Source: Chloroflexota bacterium
GTDB lineage: Bacteria; Chloroflexota; Anaerolineae; Caldilineales; Caldilineaceae
Length of the DNA: 12,183 bases
Reading direction: 5' to 3'
Assembly: GCA_016199425.1 (NCBI GenBank)
Contig: JACQGT010000245.1
Location: 1 to 12,183 of the forward strand
The notes beneath the pieces were generated by a model, which did no database searches, had not been told where the DNA came from, and saw only the letters and a list, made by a program, of their open reading frames with translations. This document shows positions 6,165-12,183 of this stretch, piece after piece; position 1 is the stretch's first letter, and every line of letters begins with the position of its first letter. The translations under genes and the position numbers were made by a program.

Positions 6165-8719
6165 TGACCATCAACCGGATTGGCGTGGCTACCGCGCAAT
6201 CGATGCAGGTGCGTAACCTCATCGCGGATATGCCCTTCTGGAAAAACATACCACCCAACGAAGTGGTCGATCTGGTGGTCAATGAGACCCGGCGCGTGGA
6301 CTACAGCCCGGGGCAGGTCATCACTCGCCAGGACGACGCGTGCGATTCCGTCTATTACATTCACAGCGGCTCGGTGCGGTTGGAGCGTTGGCGACCAGGC
6401 GCTGTCACGCAGGGCAACCCTGCCGGCGCACCGGTGCAGGTGATGGAGCGCACGGTGGGGCCGGGCTATCTGGTTGGCCGCTTCGCCCTGACCTACAATC
6501 TGCCCCACACATCTACCGCGACCGCGCTGGACGATGTGACTCTATTGGCCTTCCCCACGGCTGCCTTCGAGCGGCTCATCTATCGCTATCCTTCCCTGCG
6601 CGGCAACCTGACGCCCCAGGCCACTATCAACCGGCTGCGCACGATGCCCCTCTTCGCCCGGGTTGGCCTGGTTTCCCTCAGCTATCTGGCCGAAGAGGTG
6701 ACGAAAACGTCTTTGGAAAAAGGGGTGGCTATTTACACCCACGACCAACCCGCAGATCGACTCTATCTCGTCGAGCGGGGCCAGGTGGAGTTGGTCCACC
6801 CCCGGCGGGCGGATGAGCGGAGTAAATTAGGCACGGGCAACGCTTTCGGATTTCCTGGTTCGATTGGGGGAGCGAATCCCAACAGCCCCCATGAATATGG
6901 ACATTGGGCCAGAGCCACAGCTACGACAACTCTCTTCAGCCTGCCCTGGGAGAGCATCCGGTGCTTGGCGCGCCGTTATCCCCATGTGGCCAACTCGGCG
7001 ATTCAAGAAAAATGTCTGGAAACAATCAAGAAAATCGCCGTCTTTGAGAAACTTGATGAGCCGCAAAAACGCAATCTGGCCGGCTACTGCACCTTCCAGC
7101 ACATCCCCCAACACCATTTGATTATGCAGCAGGGGGACATCGGCGACAGTATGTGGGTGCTGCTGGAAGGAAGCCGAGCTGTCCTCAGCGCCCTGGACAA
7201 CAGCGGTCCCCTGCCCCCTGTGCCTGTGGACGGTCTGGTCTACTTCGGCGAACCAGCGCTGATCGCCACACGCAGTGTCAACTCAACCATCGAATCTGAG
7301 CCGAGCAGTCTCTGGCTGCGCTTCCACTGGCGGGATTTCCAAGCCTATGTGGACGAAGAGAAAGACGCCTCCATTCCCGACAAGCTGAACATCCGCCTGC
7401 CCGACGAACTCACTGTTGCGGGGACTGCGGAGCAGTACAGTTGGCTTGCCCCCGGCGAGCAGATGATCTCCCTGACCCGCCGCCACTGGCTTTCCTTGCT
7501 GCAAAAACTGCAACTGAGTCTGATCGGCTGGGCCATTACGCTGGTTGTGATCGTTGCGCTGAATCTGGCCGATCACTCGGTCTGGTGGGGGATTTGGCTC
7601 GCCGGTCTGCCTTCATCCCTGGCGATGGCCTGGGGGGTGTTGGATCATTTGAACGACTATTTCATCGTGACCAACCAGCGCGTGATCCAGCAGGAGAAGG
7701 TGATCCTGACCAGCGAAATGCGCCGGGAAGCCTTGTTGGAACAGGTGCAGAATGTAGATGTCAGCACGTCGTTCTGGGGCAAGTTCTTCGGCTATGGCCT
7801 CGTTTCGGTCTTCACGGCGGGGGCAACAGGCTCAATCGACTTCGACTTTGTGCCCAAACCGGCCGGTCTGCAAGCATCCATTTTCCGTTTGATGACGGAG
7901 CGCAAGGCCCGCTATCGGGCCGAGGGTCGTCTGGAGATTCAGAATGCGCTGGAAAAGCGGCTGGGGCTGGCCGTGGACCTGCCCAGCCGGGTGCTCACCG
8001 GCGGTCCACGGCGCACGAGCACCGACGACCCGACCCTCTCCTGGTGGCGGCGTTTCCGTCAATATCTCTCCGTCGACAATCAGATTGAATGGTCAACCAC
8101 TGAACGGATTGTCTGGCACAAGCACTGGTTTGTGCTGGCGCGCCAGGTGGTGCCTCTGGTAATCATAGCCCTGGGGCTTCTGGTCCTCATGGCAGGCGGA
8201 GGCTTTGTCTTCGACTTCTACCAGCGGGCAGACCTGTTTGTGGCCCAGACGATACTCAGTCTGGAGCTGATTTTGGGGTTTGTGGTGCTGGTTCTGCTCG
8301 TTGTCATTGCCTGGATCACCGCCGACTGGTGGAACGACACCTACGAGCTGACCAACGACAGAATCATCGATATCGAAAAGTTGCCGCTCTTTTTGGCCGA
8401 AGAGCGCAAAGAGGCCCAATTGAGAGAAATCCAGGACATCCGTCTGGAGATATCGTCGCCCCTGGAGATGATTCTCAACTACGGCAATGTGGTTGTGCAG
8501 ACTGCGGCCAGCCAGGGCGCCTTCACCTTTGATCACGTGCCCAATCCCCGAGCCGTCAAAGAAGAGATCAACCGGCGGGTGGTGGAATGGCGGCGGGCAG
8601 AGGAGCGGGCCAGAGCCAGAGCCCAAATGCAGGACCTGCCCGACTGGTTCGAGATGTACCGGCGCTTGGAGGCCGGGAGGGAGCCGACACGGGTGGTGCT
8701 GGACAACGACGCGCCGTAG
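6164..8719 (+). CDS. Membrane protein with three cNMP-binding-like domains and two TM-PH modules
   Basis: An 851-aa protein without a known name. Three tandem cyclic-nucleotide-binding-like (CRP/PKA fold) domains occupy about residues 20-140, 161-280 and 293-410. The third has a near-normal phosphate-binding cassette (FGEPALI with Glu363, then TRSVNST with Arg370); in the first the Glu is replaced (VGRFAL, Arg106) and in the second the GE is lost (FGFPGS) while ARAT remains. Two repeated modules follow: two membrane helices (about 451-467 and 473-493; 658-680 and 690-715), each pair followed by a bacterial PH (bPH2, YdbT-like) domain (about 495-575, YFIVTNQRVIQQ; about 726-806, YELTNDRIIDIEK). 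The tail is a charged helix. No signal peptide. The N-terminal sensors and PH domains would face the cytoplasm. ATG 6164 shares a base with the uvrC stop (TGATG), so translation is probably coupled; GTG 6161 is an alternative. Domain calls are firm; the function is unknown. Confidence 0.88.
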   Translation: MTINRIGVATAQSMQVRNLIADMPFWKNIPPNEVVDLVVNETRRVDYSPGQVITRQDDACDSVYYIHSGSVRLERWRPGAVTQGNPAGAPVQVMERTVGPGYLVGRFALTYNLPHTSTATALDDVTLLAFPTAAFERLIYRYPSLRGNLTPQATINRLRTMPLFARVGLVSLSYLAEEVTKTSLEKGVAIYTHDQPADRLYLVERGQVELVHPRRADERSKLGTGNAFGFPGSIGGANPNSPHEYGHWARATATTTLFSLPWESIRCLARRYPHVANSAIQEKCLETIKKIAVFEKLDEPQKRNLAGYCTFQHIPQHHLIMQQGDIGDSMWVLLEGSRAVLSALDNSGPLPPVPVDGLVYFGEPALIATRSVNSTIESEPSSLWLRFHWRDFQAYVDEEKDASIPDKLNIRLPDELTVAGTAEQYSWLAPGEQMISLTRRHWLSLLQKLQLSLIGWAITLVVIVALNLADHSVWWGIWLAGLPSSLAMAWGVLDHLNDYFIVTNQRVIQQEKVILTSEMRREALLEQVQNVDVSTSFWGKFFGYGLVSVFTAGATGSIDFDFVPKPAGLQASIFRLMTERKARYRAEGRLEIQNALEKRLGLAVDLPSRVLTGGPRRTSTDDPTLSWWRRFRQYLSVDNQIEWSTTERIVWHKHWFVLARQVVPLVIIALGLLVLMAGGGFVFDFYQRADLFVAQTILSLELILGFVVLVLLVVIAWITADWWNDTYELTNDRIIDIEKLPLFLAEERKEAQLREIQDIRLEISSPLEMILNYGNVVVQTAASQGAFTFDHVPNPRAVKEEINRRVVEWRRAEERARARAQMQDLPDWFEMYRRLEAGREPTRVVLDNDAP

Positions 8720-8732
8720 GCCCCCGGGTAAA

Positions 8733-11459
8733 TCACGTCAAAGCCAACGGTACACGACTGTTCACCACACTCACCCCATTCACCTTCTGCACACGCACCA
8801 GATTCTCCGTGGCCTGTTCGAAGGTATCGTCGTGGCTGATGACGAATAACTGGTGGAAGCCTTCGATGCTCAAAATCTGCCGGGCCAGGCTCTCCCGCCG
8901 GGCTTCGTCCAGATTGCTGGTCGGCTCGTCGAAGAAGGCCACTTGAATGTCGCTCATCTCCCGCAGCAGGGCCAGACGCACAGAGAGGGCCGCGGCCATC
9001 TGTTCGCCGCCGGAGAGCTGGGCAAACTGGCGATCCCGCCCGTCCACCTCCAGCACAATGCCATACTCCTCGTCCCAGCGCAGATGACGGCTGTGATCCT
9101 GCATAATCTCGCTGAACAATTGGCCCGCGCCGTAGCTGATCTGCTGGACCAGCGCCTTCGTTACGTAGGGTCCCGCCTCGCGCAGAATGCGGCGCAGGGT
9201 TTCTAGCAGCTCCGCCTGCTCCTGCAAACGCGTCCGGGCGGCCAGGGCTGCGTCCAGTTCCTCCTGGTGGCGGACCAACTCGGCCACCTCCTGGCTAATC
9301 TCGCCCCGCTGTCGCTCCCGTTCGGCCAGTTGCCCCTCCAGGCTGCCCTGGCGATTGCGCAGACTCTGCTCCTCCCCGGCCACTTCCCGGTAGACCGCTT
9401 CGTCAAACCCAGCTTCCTGGGCGGCCAATCCCTGGGTCGATTTGGCCAGACGTTCCTGGGCCGCGGCCAACAGCGTCTCCCCGTCGGCGGCTTCCCTTTG
9501 ACGGCCAAGCAGCCCCGCCGCACTCTGCTCGTTGCGCCGGTAGAGATCGTCCGCTTCCCGGTTGTGGGCGATAGCCTCGGCGACCCGGTTTTGGGCTTCG
9601 TCCAGCCCGGCAAAGCCGGTCAGTTGGCTTTGCACAGCGGCCGCGCCGGCCTCGCTCTCGGCCAGGATTTTCTGTTGTCGGGCCAGGGCCGTCTCCACCT
9701 GGGGGCGGCGAGCTGCGATTTGGGCCGCAAAATCCCCCTGCTGGCGGGGATTGCCCAGGGCAGCCAGTTGGGCGCGCACAGCTTCGGCCTGGCCGGGAGC
9801 AGAGGAGAGTTCACTTTGCAATTTTTCAGCGTCGGACAGGGAGTTGCGGACTGCGGCCAGCCGCTCCTCCGCGGCGCGCAACTCGTCGGCCCGGGGCAGA
9901 CGGCGCAACGCGGCCTGCTGGTTCTTCACCTCGGCCTGGGCCTGGCGCAGAGACTGTTCGGCGGCGGCGATGGCATTCTGCACAGCCTTGCGCGCATCTT
10001 CCAATTCGTTCAACCGCTGGTTGTTGCGGGCCAACAGGTCAGTGCGGTGTTCGTCGGTCAGGGGTTCTTCACAGACCGGACAGAGCGCGCCGTCGGCCTG
10101 TTGCAGCGCGGCGATCTGCTGGCGCAGGCTGTCGCCTTCGGCCTGCTGGCGGGCCAGTTGCGTCTGCTGAGCGGCTAACTCAGTTTGCCGGTTGGTGACA
10201 TCCCTTTCGGTCACGGCCAGCGCCTTTTCTACTGTTTGGGCCTGGGCTGACTTCTCTGCCAACTGAGCGGCCTGGGTCTCAGCCTGGGCACAGTCGGTCT
10301 GGGCCTGGGCGTGCTGGCGTTGGGCATCGGTCAGACGCGCGGCCTGCTGTTCGGCCTGACGCAGGGCATCTTCCAACCGTTCCTGCTCCGCCGCCGCATC
10401 GGCCAGCCCGGCCGCGGTCGCCTCGGCCTGTACAATTTCACCCAGCGCGCTCTGCTGGCGGGTCAATTCGGCCTGGGCCAGAGAAAGCTGTTTGTCCAAC
10501 GCGGCCAACTGATCCCGCAGCTTCTGGCGGCTGCGGCTCTGGGCGTCCAACTCCTCCTTTTCGTCCAGGGCCGCCTGATAGGCCAAATGGCCGGGACGGC
10601 TGCGCTCCACCGCGGCCTGGGCCTGCTCGGCTTCGGCCAATCGGCGGCGGGCGCTCTCGGCCTGGCGCTGGTTGATCTCCACCTGCTGCCGGGCCTGCTG
10701 CACAGCAGCGCGCAGGGCGGCGATGGCGGTGCGCTGCGCTTCCATCCCGGCCCGGCGCTCCTGGACCGCGGCCAACTGTGCGGTCGTCCGGGCCAGTTCG
10801 GACTGCCCCGCTGCAATCTCCTGGGCCAGCCGGTCGGCCTGGGCTTCCAACTGGGGCAGTCGTTCCAAACGGCCCTCCAGCCCACTGATGGTCACGTCCA
10901 GGCTGCTCTGGCGTTGGGTGAGCAGCCGCCCCGGTTCACGCAGATTCTCGTAGGCTTTGCGATACTCCTCCACGCGCAGAAGGGGATCGAAGATGCCTTT
11001 GCGAGCCGAGGGTGTGCCAAGAAAAGCCGCCGTGAGGGTCCCCTGGGGCACGCCCACCGCATTGGTGAAGAGATCGCCCAGGTTGGCGGTCGGCTCCGCG
11101 CCCAGATGTTGGCGTAGAAAGATGAGCACATCCGCTTTGCCTTCACAGATCTTCTGATTCAGGGCTGGGTCAAAGATGACGTGGCTGCTGCTGCTCCCGC
11201 AGCGGCGGATGGCCTGGTACTCTCGCTCGTCCAGAGCGCTGACGAAGTTGACGGTGACTGTTGCGCTTTTGGCCCCTTCCCGCACAAAGTCGGCCTGGTT
11301 GTAGCCGATGTGGTCGAAGAGGGCAAAGCCGATGGCTTCCAGAATTGTGCTCTTGCCCGCGCCGTTGTGGCCCACAATCGCGTTTGTGCCCTGGGCAAAG
11401 GTGATCGTCCCATCGGCATAGCTTTTGACGTTTTCCAGGGTCAGCGAATGAATATGCAT
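8733..11459 (-). CDS. sbcC: SbcC/Rad50-like DNA-repair ATPase
   Basis: A 908-aa SMC-like ATPase that works with the SbcD/Mre11 nuclease to tether and process DNA ends and hairpins. N-terminal head: Walker A GHNGAGKST (30-38). Long Ala/Gln/Arg/Glu-rich coiled coils run from about 180 to 760 on both sides of a zinc hook CPVC at Cys460 and Cys463, almost exactly mid-protein. C-terminal head: signature LSGGEQ (about 814-819), Walker B AFFDEP and D-loop SNLDE (about 843-855), switch His in VISHDD. Length fits the Rad50/archaeal-like branch (E. coli SbcC is about 1050 aa). The ATG at 11457-11459 is chosen because MHIHSLTLENVKSY is the family N-terminus; upstream codons come from intergenic sequence. 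No clear Shine-Dalgarno. It follows the sbcD-like gene by 100 bases and converges on the PH-domain gene with a gap of 13 bases. Confidence 0.95.
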   Translation of the reverse strand: MHIHSLTLENVKSYADGTITFAQGTNAIVGHNGAGKSTILEAIGFALFDHIGYNQADFVREGAKSATVTVNFVSALDEREYQAIRRCGSSSSHVIFDPALNQKICEGKADVLIFLRQHLGAEPTANLGDLFTNAVGVPQGTLTAAFLGTPSARKGIFDPLLRVEEYRKAYENLREPGRLLTQRQSSLDVTISGLEGRLERLPQLEAQADRLAQEIAAGQSELARTTAQLAAVQERRAGMEAQRTAIAALRAAVQQARQQVEINQRQAESARRRLAEAEQAQAAVERSRPGHLAYQAALDEKEELDAQSRSRQKLRDQLAALDKQLSLAQAELTRQQSALGEIVQAEATAAGLADAAAEQERLEDALRQAEQQAARLTDAQRQHAQAQTDCAQAETQAAQLAEKSAQAQTVEKALAVTERDVTNRQTELAAQQTQLARQQAEGDSLRQQIAALQQADGALCPVCEEPLTDEHRTDLLARNNQRLNELEDARKAVQNAIAAAEQSLRQAQAEVKNQQAALRRLPRADELRAAEERLAAVRNSLSDAEKLQSELSSAPGQAEAVRAQLAALGNPRQQGDFAAQIAARRPQVETALARQQKILAESEAGAAAVQSQLTGFAGLDEAQNRVAEAIAHNREADDLYRRNEQSAAGLLGRQREAADGETLLAAAQERLAKSTQGLAAQEAGFDEAVYREVAGEEQSLRNRQGSLEGQLAERERQRGEISQEVAELVRHQEELDAALAARTRLQEQAELLETLRRILREAGPYVTKALVQQISYGAGQLFSEIMQDHSRHLRWDEEYGIVLEVDGRDRQFAQLSGGEQMAAALSVRLALLREMSDIQVAFFDEPTSNLDEARRESLARQILSIEGFHQLFVISHDDTFEQATENLVRVQKVNGVSVVNSRVPLALT

Positions 11460-11489
11460 AGTTTTGTCTCGCAAAAAGAAACAGAAGAA

Positions 11490-11569
11490 CACAGATTTGC
11501 ACGGATTAACGGATTTGCACGGATAAGACAGAAATCCGTGTGAATCTGTGCCATCCGTGTCAATCCGTG
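11490..11569. repeat. Palindromic CACGGAT/ATCCGTG intergenic repeat
   Basis: A left arm (11490-11507, CACAGATTTGCACGGATT) pairs with 11533-11550 at 16 of 18 positions, and further CACGGAT and ATCCGTG copies lie inside and after it. It fills most of the sbcD-sbcC gap. The sbcD stop codon (11560-11562) lies inside it. This type of repeat is common between genes of many environmental bacteria. It could fold into a large mRNA hairpin that lowers sbcC expression or protects the message. Confidence 0.7.
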
Positions 11570-12183
11570 TCCGTTTGTTTGATTGTCTGAGGCGCGTTGC
11601 TTAGTTCGTCCAGGATGGCTTCGGGCGTCGCGCCGGTGAGGGCCATTTGTTTGAGGGAGAGGGCGAGGCGGGTCCAGCCCTCCCGCTGGGCGGCGAAACG
11701 GGCGTCCCGGCCCAGAAGGTCGGCGATGATCTGCTGCTCCAGTTCCCGGCGATTGAGCTGGGCATCGGCAGCCACGGCAAACTCCGTGGGCTGGGTGGCG
11801 TTCTTCACAAAAGCAAGCAAGGGCGAGAAACTTTCGTTGAGCAGATCCTCGTAGCGTTGCAGTTCCAGTCCGGCCCGGTCGAAGGGCAAGACGCCGGAGA
11901 GACGCAATTCCACCACCGGCGCGGGCGGGTTGTGGCGCTTGGCAGCCCGATCCCTGGCCTCCCGCTCCACATACCCCCGGCAGGCTGCGAAGAGCGCATC
12001 CGGTGTGGCGCAGTGGTCTACTTTGAAGGAGAGACGCACGAAATCCCGCCGGGGGTTGGCGCACAAACTGACTGAGTGGAAACCCCCTCCCCGGCCCTCC
12101 CCCGTCTCTGGGGAGGGAGAACCCCCACCCCGGCCCTCCCCCTTCTCAGGGAAGGGAGAACCCCCACCCCGGCCCTCCCCCAC
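11560..12183 (-). CDS. sbcD: C-terminal part of an SbcD/Mre11-like DNA-repair exonuclease (partial)
   Basis: The frame is open to the window edge, so the 5' end is missing. The last ~170 residues resemble the region after the phosphoesterase domain of Mre11-family nucleases: RRDFVRLSFKVD, then a helix, then PAPVVELRLSGVLPFDRAGLE, followed by a helical tail (ELEQQIIADLLGRD...). The metallophosphatase motifs would lie beyond the edge. Its place directly upstream of sbcC on the same strand supports the call. At the upstream end the frame runs through 39-bp GC-rich repeats that encode GEGRGGGSP-type Gly-rich units, between where the phosphoesterase should end and the FHSVSLCANPRRDF stretch. Either the repeats are an in-frame insertion or the gene is broken there; only the missing upstream sequence can tell. 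The last codons (ACG GAC ACG GAT TGA) belong to the palindromic repeat. Confidence 0.65.
   Translation of the reverse strand: MGEGRGGGSPFPEKGEGRGGGSPSPETGEGRGGGFHSVSLCANPRRDFVRLSFKVDHCATPDALFAACRGYVEREARDRAAKRHNPPAPVVELRLSGVLPFDRAGLELQRYEDLLNESFSPLLAFVKNATQPTEFAVAADAQLNRRELEQQIIADLLGRDARFAAQREGWTRLALSLKQMALTGATPEAILDELSNAPQTIKQTDTD
12081..12183. repeat. 39-bp GC-rich tandem hairpin repeat (2.6 copies, continues off the edge)
   Basis: Units at 12081-12119, 12120-12158 and a partial one at 12159-12183. Each holds a CCCTCCCC arm and a GGGGAGGG-type arm (12095-12102 and 12110-12117 in the first unit, 7-base loop; one mismatch in the second), so each can fold as a hairpin. The period is a multiple of 3 and leaves the minus-strand sbcD frame open. 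Confidence 0.8.

Noticed and set aside
8720..8732. Bidirectional terminator between the convergent CNB-PH and sbcC genes
   Set aside because: The gap is only 13 bases; a CCCCCGGG core exists but no stem with a T-tract fits.
10311..11117. Plus-strand Leu/Gln-rich open frame of 268 codons
   Set aside because: It is antisense to the sbcC coiled coil; the composition is a shadow of the Ala/Gln-rich coil.
11490..11569. CRISPR-like or tRNA-like structure between sbcD and sbcC
   Set aside because: The repeated CACGGAT units have irregular spacing and no cloverleaf or spacer pattern; it is a palindromic intergenic repeat.
12081..12183. CRISPR-like array at the right edge
   Set aside because: The units are contiguous 39-bp repeats without unique spacers and each is a hairpin, so this is a tandem repeat, not a CRISPR array.

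Overview
The window looks like bacterial chromosome of fairly high GC with short intergenic gaps and several families of small intergenic repeats. The flavour of the proteins (UvrC with a short basic insert, a Rad50-like SbcC with an Mre11-like partner, a LivG-type ATPase) and the repeat types suggest Chloroflexota, for example an Anaerolineae or Caldilineae relative. That is inference from style; no marker gene here proves it.

Left part (1-4253), all genes on the minus strand. A LivG-type branched-chain amino-acid ABC ATPase (35-781) is preceded, with overlapping ends, by a toxin-antitoxin pair: a PIN-domain (VapC-like) toxin (768-1235) and a ribbon-helix-helix antitoxin (1207-1518). The pair has its own promoter and a set of repeated half-sites that could be its operator. 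Upstream lies a DEAD-box RNA helicase (1655-3118, TTG start), then the ribosome-rescue hydrolase ArfB (3188-3613), then a small DUF2442 protein (3718-4047). The DUF2442 gene is flanked by two copies of a ~27-bp direct repeat and has a good sigma-70-type promoter.

Middle part (4254-8719), plus strand. uvrC (636 aa, all catalytic and Fe-S residues present) may be read from a leaderless transcript. It is coupled by a TGATG overlap to an 851-aa gene of unusual build: three cyclic-nucleotide-binding-like domains followed by two repeated modules of two membrane helices plus a bacterial PH (YdbT-like) domain. Only the third nucleotide-binding domain keeps the Glu and Arg of a normal phosphate-binding cassette. 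This protein is the most novel object in the window.

Right part (8733-12183), minus strand, convergent with the above after only 13 bp. An sbcD/mre11-like gene (only its C-terminal part is in the window) is followed by sbcC/rad50 (908 aa, zinc hook at the middle). A palindromic repeat fills the 100-bp gap between them and supplies the sbcD stop codon. At the window edge, 39-bp GC-rich hairpin repeats lie inside the sbcD reading frame and would encode a Gly-rich linker.

Together the region holds two DNA-repair units (uvrC operon and sbcDC) facing each other, an RNA/translation-maintenance pair (helicase, arfB) and a stress-type TA module next to an amino-acid transporter gene. No rRNA, tRNA, CRISPR array or transposase gene was seen. 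No gene-free stretch exceeds about 210 bases.
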